From NCBI GenBank assembly GCA_028554645.1, contig JAQOOI010000006.1, forward strand, positions 1-64,000: a stretch of DNA of 64,000 nucleotides, given 5' to 3'. Below are positions 51,301 through 61,579 of this stretch, piece by piece. Both the position numbers and the translations under genes were made by a program. Position 1 is the first letter of the stretch. The number at the start of each line of letters is the position of its first letter. Below the pieces are notes generated by a model that worked only from the letters and a program-made list of their open reading frames with translations, did not search any database and had not been told where the DNA came from. Source of the DNA: Omphalotus guepiniiformis (lineage: Eukaryota > Basidiomycota > Agaricomycetes > Agaricales > Omphalotaceae).

Positions 51301-53380
51301 AGAAGGCCAAACGATTCACGAGGACACCCGAGAAGCGACGATTTGAGGGTAGAGGTAAACCCAGAGTGACGGAAGAACCATGCATGAAAAAAGACATGCC
51401 GTCTTCGACCAATGCACCCACGGAGATGAGATCCATTGGGAGATCTGGAGCCAGATAGCATCCAGGCAAGATGCAGACAATCGAAGTGGAGGGATCATCG
51501 ATGTCCGGTACACGGAAACGTACTTCCCCACAGCCAAAAGTGGAGAGTGAGCCACAGTTAGCAGTGCGAACAGAAACCGTGTCGGATTCATCCAATGACC
51601 AGAAGAGAGAACGGTCACGTATAAGATGACGATTAGCACCTGAGTCTAAAGCCACGTTAAATTCTGCGCGTACAGTTGCATACACTGCAGGAAAGGCCGT
51701 CTCAAACTCTAACAAGTCACAACTGGAAGTGTCAAGAGATTCAGGGGCAGTCGACGCCAATAGCACATAACAGTCAAAAGAGGAGGTATCATTCAACGGA
51801 GCGCTAGTACAGGTTTCTTCTACAGTATGAAGAGGTGACGCGGAGAGAGCGGGAGGTGGAGGATCGTGATATTGACTGTCAGGTGGTAACACAGGTGGAT
51901 CTAGAATGGAGTCTGCAAGATTGGCTTGTGTAGTGCGTGGTGTATATGAAGGTTTCGCTGTAGTAGTCTGAGAATAAGATGGTCGCGTCGCAGGATTACG
52001 AGTGGAAGTAGAGTTCGGAGCAGAACTCGAAGTAGAGGCAGAGGCAGAAGAAGAACCACCCCCAGAACTTGATATCGCATCGCGCTGATAGCGGTATTTC
52101 GAGCCCATGGAAGCACCCATGCGATGAACGTCTGCGAGGTTCACTATTTCCTGGAACGTCGCATACTCCACACCCCCCGCAGCAAGTGCGGTATAAGCAC
52201 GACTGCGGATGAACTCGTATGTAGCCGTTGCAGGTAAGTGATTTGCGAAGGTAACCAAAGCTTCAGACCAAACGATGGGATAGTGATCAGCTCGTAAAGA
52301 TGCAATGCCGGAACGCCAAGAATGGACAAATGTTTGAACGTTCCCAGCTGAACAAGTCAACGAGAAGAGGTGATCTTTTGTCAATGCTGCGTTCGCAAAG
52401 TTACCAGTACCACAGTAAAAACGCAAGGCCGCGAGGATCTGCCGAGCGTTGCGAGGCATACCGGTACCTGGAGTAATGTGTTCTGGCAAAAGAGGGAGAA
52501 GATCCGTGGCTAAACGCGAGGTAATGACATGCGAGGCTAACATATCTTTACGCCACCATTCGTCGTACTCTTTCCGACCGGCTGGGTCAGAGGGTTCAGC
52601 AAGAGGCATTGGGGAAGGTGTATTCCAACTAGTCCGCGGTTCTCCAGGGTCCGGCTCATCACATATGTGGGAGCGCACTTGAAGGTTTAAGAGCATCGCC
52701 AATACAGCGTCATACCAAGCTGTCCAATTGTCCCTGCCCTTTAGGATGGGAATGTGTGTGGTGGTGGGAAAATTAGAAGAAGAAGAATTAGAAGAAGACG
52801 AAGAAGGAAGTGATGAAGAAGTAGAAGGGGTTTCAACAGGTGGATCAGAAGGAACAGGAGGAACAGAAGAAACTGGTGGAACAACAGGAACAGGTGGAGC
52901 AGCAGGAACAGGTGGAACAGGTGGCACAGGAGGAGCGTAAAAAGGGTTCAGCGGATCGTAGAAAGAAGATGACGGTTGGATTGGAGTAGAAGGAAAAAGT
53001 CCGTGAAGAAAAGGTTGATATTGAGGTTGAAAAAACGGTTGCGAAGGGTAAAAAGGTTGAAAATATGGATAAGAGGGAAAACCATGAAAAAATTGAGGAG
53101 GCATATGAAAAGAATTAAAGGTAGAGGTATCAGGAGAATTTACAGGTGGAGTTGTAGAAGAATGAGGAGGAAAATGTTGAGAAGGAGGAGAACGTGGTGG
53201 CAAAGTATGAGAAGAATGGGTAGAAGAAGAATGAGAATGGCGAGATGAAGGACGAGAAGGGCGGGAACCCAGAGGAACAGCGTTGCTAGAGGACGCGTAA
53301 GGTTGACCTGTCCGAGTCGGCATGGTCGTGAACTCGATATTGTTTAAAAAGCGTAAAGGCGAGATGTGCGATAGCCTCAA
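48314..53380 (-). CDS. gag-pol: Copia Gag-Pol polyprotein (1688 aa)
   Basis: One frame encodes everything. An alternative start is the ATG at 53321-53323 (Met-Pro-Thr-Arg), after 19 codons. The first 200 residues are Pro/Ser/Phe-rich; a copia-type Gag follows ('NWTAWYDAVLAML'). No Cys-Cys-His-Cys knuckle is found before the protease, which has 'ALDSGANRHLI' near residue 578. Then come the pre-integrase domain ('LWHERLVH', 'CTSCIEGKQ') and integrase with Asp, Asp and Glu near 788, 850 and 882 ('NGKAERL'). RT near 1200-1450 has 'VHVDDG' at about 1347, and RNase H follows ('ADWASDETDRK', 'SSTEAEYNA'). Integrase lies before RT, the defining Ty1/copia order. No stop or frameshift was found. Confidence 0.95.
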   Translation of the reverse strand: MRLSHISPLRFLNNIEFTTMPTRTGQPYASSSNAVPLGSRPSRPSSRHSHSSSTHSSHTLPPRSPPSQHFPPHSSTTPPVNSPDTSTFNSFHMPPQFFHGFPSYPYFQPFYPSQPFFQPQYQPFLHGLFPSTPIQPSSSFYDPLNPFYAPPVPPVPPVPAAPPVPVVPPVSSVPPVPSDPPVETPSTSSSLPSSSSSNSSSSNFPTTTHIPILKGRDNWTAWYDAVLAMLLNLQVRSHICDEPDPGEPRTSWNTPSPMPLAEPSDPAGRKEYDEWWRKDMLASHVITSRLATDLLPLLPEHITPGTGMPRNARQILAALRFYCGTGNFANAALTKDHLFSLTCSAGNVQTFVHSWRSGIASLRADHYPIVWSEALVTFANHLPATATYEFIRSRAYTALAAGGVEYATFQEIVNLADVHRMGASMGSKYRYQRDAISSSGGGSSSASASTSSSAPNSTSTRNPATRPSYSQTTTAKPSYTPRTTQANLADSILDPPVLPPDSQYHDPPPPALSASPLHTVEETCTSAPLNDTSSFDCYVLLASTAPESLDTSSCDLLEFETAFPAVYATVRAEFNVALDSGANRHLIRDRSLFWSLDESDTVSVRTANCGSLSTFGCGEVRFRVPDIDDPSTSIVCILPGCYLAPDLPMDLISVGALVEDGMSFFMHGSSVTLGLPLPSNRRFSGVLVNRLAFLNCDFLRPPNPSEDLIACPSFVPRVLDGDLWHERLVHCGKDKVNRILTGNFARGIRWNGKPKKGHCTSCIEGKQPAAPYAHNGNRATRPLELVHMDTCGPMSVKSPHGNSYFHVLLDDHTAAFSVCPMALKNQAVTHVKDTLTRWEVLFALATLNARIDGAKEFVEGAMRAFFREKGIAVQCTAPYAHSQNGKAERLIRTLEDDIQVLLAASGLPMSFWEDAVLTAAYVRYRVPCAALNNEISPYERVHGEKPDLSHLRVWGCRCWVHIPTELRTKAGPRSFEGIFVGYEEGRIGWRVRDLRGRYHFSRDVVFDESGFSRLSSRSVTPAASVPTEPAPADEVPIRRASSRVRTLTTRGQAWTENVAARDARLTQLRARRGGALPEQSPEALLTFTALNEVTAVDEAVHDDLPEPISSVVAFAAIHPHYPSSKSRYRLPQSYDMKQPPKHQTEAYARPDYENWLAAEKRELDSLRTRRVFTPVASASGHLPVGLRWVYAFKYDADGNIVKYKARLVAQGFSQRPEDCGTTTSPVARMSSIRLILAHAAAHDRLLFTFDFTTAFLNAPLSQEVYARQVPGYPESDPSLVLRLHRALYGLKQASREWYETLKDALLSIGLHRSPVDNAVFHARWDTPPHESVPKLANEPLELTVGVHVDDGLTETNSEPLYLWLIQELLARFEVTNLGPASVYVGIRIRRDRQKRRLWLSQHVYIQELLESYNMLECSPQSVPLKNKIHQLPPAPPNSLPDVPPDTAGTRLYYQQLIGSLLYLAVCTRPDIAYSVMALSQFNTNPSREHILAAKGILRYLAGTRHWVLEYGGDIRKDPVSFTTTPSTNVAFSDADWASDETDRKSISGYAYFVFGGLVSWSSVKQKTVALSSTEAEYNASAHCLKEGLSIKLFVTTVSYTIPRPFPLFSDNRGSVAVSNTASNSTQLKHIDIKTHFIRHHLAEGSFSNTWIPTMDMVADIFTKPLPFPLHAKHCLSLGLVTMAGSAPP

Positions 53381-53509
53381 CTAAAGACACGTAAAGAACC
53401 GAAGAAAAGAATGTGTTGACCGCAGTCGAAATATCCCAAAGAGCGAGAATCTATACACAGCGTGAAGACGCTGGGAGCCGTACAAGGGAAGAAAGGGTCA
53501 GGAAGGGAA

Positions 53510-53519
53510 GCCCATAACC
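53510..53519 (-). other. Copia primer-binding site, half-tRNA type
   Basis: Directly after the 5' LTR the minus strand reads GGTTATGGGC. This is complementary to the anticodon-loop region of initiator Met tRNA (GCCCATAACC), the cut-tRNA primer known for Drosophila copia. Confidence 0.65.
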
Positions 53520-53803
53520 TGTCAACCTGAGAACCCTAAAACCTAGATGAACAGACGACACGCAAAGGTCACTCTCAGTCGTCGTATGAATCTAAACGGC
53601 TGTATTAAGTACCTAGATGAACAGACGACACGCAAAGGTCTACGTGGAGTAAGAGACGGTTCAGCTAGGTATGAATACGGAAGGTGCTCACCACTCTCAG
53701 TCGTCGTATGAATCTAAACGGCTGAGAGCAAGAGATACGTGGGAACTCGGTATAAATACCTAGATACCACGTGACCGTGAATGCGCCACTCTATCTACTA
53801 ACA
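53520..53803 (-). repeat. Copia 5' LTR (284 bp)
   Basis: It matches 48014-48297 with a constant offset of 5506. On the minus strand a TATTTATA box lies at 53751-53758, a likely promoter. AGGGA follows at 53804. Confidence 0.95.
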
Positions 53804-54770
53804 AGGGAGAGGTCGAGAACTATAGTACTGAAGGCCCTCGACGAGAGGATGGTTGGCTATGAAAGGCACGAAATCGAGCTGCCTAAGTGCAGCTGCTCCA
53901 TGACCTTGCACCAGGAGAGAACGGAGAGAGGGGAAGTTCATTTCCTTGAGAACTTCATTGACCGGACCGGCATCTTGATCGTCGGAAACAGGAATCGCGA
54001 GGCCAAGATATGTCAGGTTCGAGCAAGTTTCCGCGATGACGCTCAGTAGCTGCGAAAGCAGATGAGGAGTAGGTGTGCATGACCCTGAATAAAATGAGAT
54101 TAACCATGAGATAGAGACATAACCAATCACATACTGTCCTTGCATTCCAGAACACCCAAGTGCAGGAATGTCAAGTTCTGGTTCAAAAGCGAGCTCTGTT
54201 GGGGTGAAAACAATGAATTGACACGAGACAATGAACAATATACAAATTAAAACGCACGAAGATGCTCAAACTCTTCTTAAACGTGTTCTCCGGGAACTTG
54301 CAAATCAGAATCAGGTTGACAAGATCTCGCAAGCTCGAGATCTCAGCCTCTAGCTGTCCAAACATCTGAGGCAAGGAATCACGCGGAGTTTCAAGAAATA
54401 ATTTCTGCAAAGGTGGCCTTCCACCCGATTGCTCTACGATGTTCTTCAAAGCAAGTTTCGAGTTCCTCTCGAATTTAGCAAAGCCGTTCATCAATGCGTT
54501 GGCTGAGGTGAAATTATCGTCGTTGAACTCCAGTGTCAGCTGCTTCACAAACGAAGCTGGATGGGGGAGACCGAGAGAAGCTCGATTTTTCGCAGGTAGA
54601 GAAACGGTGGAGAGAGCGAGATGATCTACTTCTGAGTATAGGAAAGGAGCAGATATGCGGTAGTTTTGTTTACACGTCTGAGACACGCAGGATATGGCCG
54701 CTAGGTTGTCAGTGTAGTCGAGTATGAGCTTACAGACCTCAATGGGAAGATTCTTAAACGACATTTGCAT

Positions 54771-55789
54771 GAAAAAGAGAGACGAGTGATAACGAGTCGA
54801 TAAGTCTCACCCGTCAGAAGATAGATAGGGACTGGAATAGGCCGGGAGAAGTTCTCACGACTGTCACGTGAGCTAAAGTGCCTACCCCTGCCTCTCCATG
54901 CTCCATGGGCCATCCTTTCAGCTTCACCTTCATAGTCCTCGACGCGAGTCTCCGAATGCTCGAATATCACCTCGTACATACCTCAGGACTGGGTGGCGTA
55001 ATAGTGTTCCTCAACGCTACCTTTTCGGTGCCTTGAGCATGAACCAACATAAATGTGTTGTTCGGATGAAGTCAGAAACGATGTATGTGCGAACGAGTAT
55101 TGTGGGTGCGCGTGTGTGCGTATGCGTATTCCTCTCTTTGACCTCTCTCGCTCTGACCCCGCCGAATTCGTTTATAGCTATTGCTATGCGCATCATCATA
55201 CACATACCCATCCGAGTCATACCCATATCCAAAACTCGCCAAAGCACTCTGCAACCGCTCCTGCTGAGAAAGCTTTGAAGCTTAAGGTTTACCCGAACAC
55301 TTTAACACTCTGAATCAGTCAACCGTGACCGGTGTATACGCCCTATGATGAGGGTGGAATGTAGGTGAGAGCGTGTTTAGGGATCAGGTTTGTGGGGGGG
55401 TTCTGCGGTGCCGTTGGAGGAGGGTAGGTGCGAGAGGTTGCGAGAGGAGCTAAATGACCATTAAACATCAACGTTACGTTCAGGGCTTAGCGCGTAGCGT
55501 CTCATTTCAATGCTCGGTTTCAGTGGATTATTGAGGTGGCGTTGGTGGAGAGTACTTGATAGTCAGGGCGTAGAGCTGAGTTCGTTCCAAGTTCCGTGCG
55601 TAAACTAGTCAGTCAAAATGACAGATGAACACATTCGCTTTACATCTGGTGTCCTCAGCACCTATCTGTGCTTTGTAACCTATTCATCTACACTTGAAAC
55701 TCCTCAAGACCAATCAACATTACTACTCCGCCGCGAGTCAGACGCTCGTCGTTCCTGTTGAAGCTTTCCCATTATTTCAACTGTTACCT
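54771..55789. other. Intergenic between copies G and E
   Basis: On the minus strand about 55050-55260 encodes a short Gly-Tyr/Asp-rich frame ('LASFGYGYDSDGYVYDD') and about 55340-55390 matches the sequence at 60-150. Both look like remnants of the Ser/Pro/Tyr-rich gene type seen at the two window ends. No complete gene is present. Confidence 0.45.
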
Positions 55790-57443
55790 CTACTGCTCTC
55801 GCCCCCGTTGAATCCTTCCCATGATCTCATTAACGTCCAGTTCTAATCGAGCACCATCATTGACAGCTATACCCCTCACGACGCGCCCAACACCCTTCTC
55901 ATGAGGATGAACGGTGAAGATGAACGTTTCTTTCCATTGCGTGCGCGTGCGGTCCAAATTCGTCTTTTTGCCATTCATCTCTATGGTCACTTGTCGAATA
56001 ATAGGTGTCAAGAACTTCACGAGGTATTCACCGTAGCGAAGTAGCGCCACAGTCACGGAGGGTGATGCACATTGACTATAGACCTTGAGTGTCTCGAGCC
56101 CTGGTGAGATCTCCATGAGAAACAGGTCGTCTACCTAGGAATCAAGTCAGCGAGATTCATATGGGTAGTGAAATTGTTACATACCCACATCATGGAAGGA
56201 ATCTCAAGCTCAAGATGTATTATTCGGGGGCAGGCCTTTATAAACTTGTATAGACACTGAGTAAGGCGAGGACCGGCAAACATCTCTTCAGCACTGCATG
56301 TTAATCTCAGTCGCCGCACAATGTGCACGTTCATGAATTGATGATAAAAGTGAAATTTGTCAAAGTGCGCATGGACCTCGTAGACGGGACGTTGAGACTC
56401 GCATATGCGAATACATTCTATGCAGCTCCCCTTGAACGACTTGAGTACCGGCACTAGCTCATCAGGGATAGGTCGAGAACTGAAGTACTGAAGGGATTCG
56501 AGGAGAGGATGGTTGGCTAAAAGAGGAAGGAAATCGAGCTTGGTAATTCCAGCTCCTCCGTAATCATTCACCAGGAGAGAACGGAGAGAGGGGAATGTCA
56601 TGTTCTTGAGAACTTCATTGACGGGATTGGCATCTCGGTTGTTGGAAATTGGAATGGCGAGGCCAAGGAATGTCAGGTTCATGAAGGTATTCGCAATGAC
56701 ATTCAGTAGCTGCGCAAGGAGTTGAGGCTTTGGTATGCGTGAGCCTGAATAGGATACCATTAGCCTTGTGCATGGGATAGAGATAGAGAATGAATGTTCG
56801 CATTTCAGAACACCCAAATTCAGCGATGTCAAGTGCTGGTTTTCAAACGAACTCTGTCAAAGGTGAAGAATGAACCGACATGGACACGACGAGAAAAATA
56901 CAAGTCAAGACGCACCAAGATGCTTATAGTGTCCTGAACAGTCTTGTCCGGAAACTCGCAAACCAGACTCAGATCGACGAGACTTCGAAAACACCCAATA
57001 TCCAGTGATTTGAACACTTGAGGAAATGGGATAGAGCGAGTATCAATAGATAATCTCTTCAAAGGTGGCGTTCCACCTGATTGCTCCACGATATTCTTCA
57101 AAACAAGTTGCGCCTTTTTCTGGAACGCGTCGACACCCCTACGCAACGCCAACGTTGAGCGGAATTCGTTTTCGTCAAAAACGAGATGCAATTCCTTCAC
57201 GAACGAAGCTGGGTGGGGTAAGCTCGAAAGACCTCTTCTTTTCGGAGGAAGAGAAAGAATTGACGTTAAACCCGTGCGCTGGTACACTTTGACTTCTGAG
57301 TATAGGAAAGGGATGAATATACTGTAGTTTTGTTTACATGTTCGACAGAGGTGAGAAATTGCTTTTAGGCTCCGAGTATATTTGACTATAACTTCGCAGA
57401 GCTCGACGGATAGAGCGTTGAATCCAATGGCCAGGGGATACAT
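55790..57443 (-). CDS. F-box/LRR-like protein (copy E) with an exonised intron
   Basis: Exons 56916-57443, 56185-56853 and 55790-56134 join to 513 residues. In all paralogues the segment now read as one exon (56185-56853) is two exons split by a short intron. Here the GTGCGT donor is missing. The 55 nt up to the old CAG acceptor (56799-56745) are open and in phase, so they should be translated ('SFSISIPCTRLMVSYS'). The F-box-like start is 'LSVELCEVIVKYT' and the C-terminus has 'FTVHPHEKGVGRVVRG'. The ATG at 57441-57443 corresponds to the start of the other copies; an upstream in-frame ATG at 57497 would add 18 residues. Likely functional, with one added loop. Confidence 0.75.
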
Positions 57444-57549
57444 TGTGGTCAAGATCAGAGTGAGGCGTCTGGCATTTTTGCCGTTTCTCATGGGCACACG
57501 TGATATAAGTACCTGTGCCTACCCAATATAAAATATTCACTAAAGATCT

Positions 57550-59520
57550 TGACAATTGACAATGATCTGGATCGAGGACTGCGACAACTGCATGACTCTA
57601 CACACGAAAAAAACAAAAATAAGAAAGTTACATTCACCTACGTACCTGAAACTACTCGAGAACAACAAGATCAATATCAAATCTTACTACTACTCCGCCG
57701 CTTCCCAGACTTCCTACTCCTCCTTCCCACGATTTCATTAACGTCCAGTTCCAATCGAGCACCATCATCGACAGATAAACCCTTGACGACGCGCCCAACA
57801 CCCTTCTCATGAGGATGAACAGTAAAGATGAACGTTTTTTCCCATTCTTCCCATTCTCCCGTACCTGGACATGGCATCATTAAAGTCAAGTCTATCGTCA
57901 CTTGTTGCATACTAGGTGTCAAGAACTCCACAATACGTTTACCGTAGCTACCCAGCATGTCGAAAGGATCATATGCACGTAACAATCGTCGATCGTGGAT
58001 TGAGAGTGTTTCAAGTCTTGGTAATTTCTCCATGACAGCCATGTCGAGGTCTTCCTAGAATCATGTATATAGTACAGGAATTAAATCAGTAAGATTCAAA
58101 CGGGTAGTGAAAATCGTTTCGTACCCAGATCTTCCGAGTCATAAATAAATCAAATTTAAGATGTACTATTTGGGAACAAGCCCTTAGAACTGTGGAAACA
58201 CGGTAGACCACACGGGAATCACAGTGGATATCGCTGAGTTTTTCCCCACCGATGCAGGTCAAACTGAACCGCCGAGAGATATGCACGTCCTCGAACTTAT
58301 CGAAGTCGGCCATGTGTGCACGGACCTCGTAGACGGGACGTGTAGACTGGCACATGCGAATACATTCTATGCTCCTTCCAGTGAACGACTTCAGTCTCGG
58401 TGCGAGCTCATCAGGGATAGGTGAAACACTGAAGTATTGAAGAGATTCGAGGAGAGGATGGTTGGCTAGAAGAGGGAGGAAATTGAACCTGATAATCCCA
58501 GCTTTCCCATAACCGTTAACCAGGAGAGAACGGAGAGAGGGGAATATCATTTTCCTGAGAACTTCATTGACCGGATCAGGATCTTCATGGTCGGAAATAG
58601 GAATGGCGAGGCCAAGGAATGTTAGGTTCGTGAAAGTACTCGCAATAACGTCCAGTAGCTGCGAAATGTCTTCAGGATAGGGTGCGAGACAGCCTAGATA
58701 TGCCATTAGCCAGAAGATAAAGACGCGATGTCAGTCACGCACGCCGTGTGCATTGTAGAACCCTTAAATGCAGCGACGTCAAGTTCTGCTTCCCAAACGA
58801 GCGCTGTAGCGGTTACAATTAAACCAACGCGGACACGACGAGCAATATACAAATAAAAACGTACCAAGGTCCTCACACTCTCCTGAATAGTGTCTCGCGG
58901 AAACTCGCAAATTAGACTCAAATCCACGAGATTCTGAAAACACCCAACATCTAGCCATCCACCCACTTGAGGAAATGGGATAGTATTGCGAAGATTGATA
59001 GATAATTTCTTCAAAGGTGGCCCTTCACCCGATTGCTTTATGATATTCCTAAAAGCAAGGTGCGCGTCCTCCTGGAACGCGCCGACACCCCTTTGCAATG
59101 CTGACTTTGACTCGGAGCTGTCAAACTCCAGATGCAAGGTCTTCACGAATGAAGCCGGGTGGGGTAAGCTCGGAAGAGCTCGCTGTCTCGTAGGAAGAGA
59201 AAGCGTCGCAAGCGCGCCCCTGTCTAGTTCGAATTCTGAATATAAGAAAGGCATGAAAATCCTGTAGTTCCTTTTGCATGTTCGAGATAGGTGGGATATT
59301 GCTTTTCGGCTCGTTGAATACTTGACTATGAGCTCGCAGAGCTCGACGGGTAGTGAGTCGAAGCCACTGGGGTACATTGATGATTGTGGTTAAGAACAGA
59401 GAGACCCAATTTGCTCGAAATTTAAGGTGGGCCATTCAATCTCACAGGGCCCCGCTAACCAACAAATCTCACCGCTGTGGCCCCGGCCTGTCTGTTGTCT
59501 TCGAGGCCACTTGTTTCTGA
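57550..59520 (-). repeat. Right arm of second inverted duplication (partner 41060-43010)
   Basis: It holds F-box/LRR-like copy D with both flanks, inverted relative to the left arm. The end near 59450-59515 carries the same 'ggggcc', 'ccacagcggtgaga' and 'aaacaagtggcct' blocks. Confidence 0.85.
57677..59377 (-). CDS. F-box/LRR-like protein (copy D)
   Basis: Exons 58865-59377, 58743-58803, 58125-58693 and 57677-58054 join to 506 residues. It is the inverted sister of copy C: exons 1 and 2 have the same lengths (513 and 61 bp). Exon 3 is 3 bp shorter and exon 4 is 39 bp longer, from extra residues near 'GTGEWEEWEK' and a longer basic C-terminus. All splice signals and the frame are intact. The F-box-like and leucine-rich features are as in copy C. 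Confidence 0.85.
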
Positions 59521-59909
59521 TATGGCCCAAATTAGCCTTATTAGGAGATTATGGGCCCATTTTGAAACGAGGACTATTCAAAAACCGTGTTTTTTTAGCG
59601 CGAAAAACTCACGGGCTTCAGCCTCAGCCGTCTCTAGAATAAGATTCAGATAGTCCATGGTGTCAAATGCTTCTCCACGTACCGGACAGTGTTTCATTCA
59701 TCCTGATGGAGGGGAGCACTCTACCGGGCCTATCTGACCCCACCCAATACCCACTAGAGATCTTGACAAGGATGTGGATCACGACGAGGACTGCGACGAC
59801 TGCACACAATAATGGATAACTCTGCGCACAAAAAAAACAAAGACAAGAAAGTTACATTCATCTACATACTTAAAACCCCTCAAGACCAACAAGATCTACT
59901 ACCCCGCCG
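59378..59909. other. Intergenic between copies F and D
   Basis: The part up to about 59520 belongs to the inverted duplication. The remainder shows short blocks similar to the 3' flanks of the other copies, such as 'aaaacaaagacaagaaag' near 59832, and no gene. Confidence 0.5.
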
Positions 59910-61579
59910 CTACTCAGACGTTCCTCGTTCCTGTTGAAGCTTGACGTCCAACTCTAACTGAGCACCATCGTTAACAGATAAACCCTTCACAACGCGCCCA
60001 ACGCCATTCTCATGAGGGTGAATGGTGAAGATGAACGTTTCTTTCCGTTGCGGGAGTTCTAGTTTCACCTGCGTGCCAGTCATCTCCACCGTCACTTGTC
60101 GGATACTAGGTGTCAAGAACTCCACAACGCTTTCACCGTAGCGACTTAGGTCCACGAAGGGATCATACGGTTCAGAAATATAGTGTTCAACATAGACCTT
60201 AATTGTCTCGAGTCTTGGTAATTCCTTAATGATAGACGTGAAGTTTCGCTAGAATCAATTATACACGCAGTACGAGAATGAAGTCAGGGAGATTTAATCG
60301 GGTAGTGAAACTGTTACGTACACCCCACAACATGCCAGGAATATCAAGATCAAGATTGATTATCTGAGGACAGGCCCTTAAAAAGGCGGATACACCCCTA
60401 AAAAGCCAAGGATGCAGGAACTTCTCTTCAGTACTGCAGGTCAAACTGAACCGCCGAAGGATGACCACATCCGGATTGTTACGAGGAGAATGAAAAGGGT
60501 CAAAATGCGCATGGACCTCGTAGATAGGACGTTTAGATTCGCACATGCGAATACATTCTTTGCTGCTTCCGGTGAACGACTTGAGTACCGGCACTACCTC
60601 TCTGGAAATAGGTAGAGAACTGAAGTACTGAAGGGATTCGAGGAGAGGATGCTTGGCTAGAAGATTATTGAAATTAAGGTTGGTATTTCCAGCTGCTCCG
60701 TGGCCATTCACCAGGAGAGAGCGGAGAGCGGGAAATGTCATTTTCCAGAAAACCCGATTGACGGGATTGGCATTTTGTGTCCTGGACAACGGAATGGCGA
60801 GGCCAAGGAATGTCAGGTTTGTGCAAGTACTCGCAATGAGTTCCAGTAGCTGCGCAAGGAGTTCAGGCTTCGGTCCGCGTGAGGGCTGAATAAGGTACCA
60901 TTAGACAGGAGATGGAGACATAATGCCAGTTACGCACGCTGTCTGCATTCTAGAATACCCAAATGTAGCGATGTCAACTTCTGGGTCTCGATTGAGCTCT
61001 GTTGAGGGTGAAGAATGAACTGACATGAACACGAGGAAAAATATACAAGTCAAGACACACCAAGATGCTCATAGTGTCCTGAACAGTCTTGTCCGGAAAC
61101 TCGCAAACCAGACTCAAATCGACGAGATTTCGAAAACACCCAAAATCTAGCGGTCCAACCACTCGTGGAAATGGAATGTTTCGAGTATCGATAGAAAGTT
61201 TCTTCAAAGGTGGCCTTCCACCCGATTGCTCCGCCATAATCTTCAAAAAAAGATGTGCCTTCTTCTTGAACGCGCCAACAGCCTTACGCAAATCCGATAC
61301 TGTGGTGAGATCGTGGTCGTCAAGCTCCATGTGCAAGTCCTTCACAAACGAGGCTGGGTGGGGCAAGCTTGAAAGAGCTCGCTCTTCTGGAGAAAGTGGA
61401 AGAGTCGAAAGTACGCGCTGGTCGACTTCGAGTTCTGAGTAAAGGAATGGAATGAATATGCTGTAGTTCCGTTTACATGTCTGAGAGAGGCGGGATATTG
61501 CTTTTCGGCTCTGAGTGTAGCTGACTATGAGGTCGCAGAGCTCGAGAGGTAGAGAGTCGAATCCGCTAGGTTGATACAT
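59910..61579 (-). pseudogene. F-box/LRR-like protein (copy F), probable frameshift
   Basis: Exons 61061-61579, 60938-60998, 60322-60885 and 59910-60248 follow the family plan. At the start of exon 3 the sequence after the CAG acceptor is CCCTCACG, one base longer than in the paralogues (TTTCACG, GCTCACG). This puts exon 3 out of phase with exon 2, while exon 3 itself is open and coding-like. I found no alternative donor that repairs the phase. The C-terminus is also shortened: 'LELDVKLQQERGTSE' lacks the five-residue stretch before the Lys/Gln-rich end. Either a recent frameshift or an unusual acceptor explains this. The F-box-like part (exons 1-2) is intact. Confidence 0.7.

Larger units (their letters stand above)
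48014..53803 (-). mobile_element. Ty1/copia LTR retrotransposon, complete (5.8 kb)
   Basis: It has 284-bp LTRs at 48014-48297 and 53520-53803 with TG...CA ends, an AGGGA duplication, a half-tRNA primer-binding site and one uninterrupted gag-pol ORF. The LTRs are identical by eye, so this is a recent insertion and perhaps an active copy. It runs on the minus strand, in the same direction as the gene it interrupts. Confidence 0.95.
47307..54770 (-). pseudogene. F-box/LRR-like protein (copy G), split by a copia element
   Basis: Exon 1 is 54258-54770, exon 2 54135-54195, exon 3 53804-54084 plus 47721-48013, and exon 4 47307-47639. The copia element lies inside exon 3. Removing it and one AGGGA restores an open frame through the usual 'SSRPLP' to 'LVPNLKSFTG' block. 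Exon phases match copies A-F. The F-box-like start is 'LPIEVCKLILDYT' and the C-terminal signature is 'FTVHPRENGV'. Apart from the insertion no lesion is seen, so the gene was probably functional until recently. It is the most diverged member of the set in this window. Confidence 0.85.

Noticed and set aside
52728..53248. Plus-strand frames rich in Gly-Thr and Lys/Arg
   Set aside because: They are the antisense of the Pro/Ser-rich N-terminus of the copia polyprotein.
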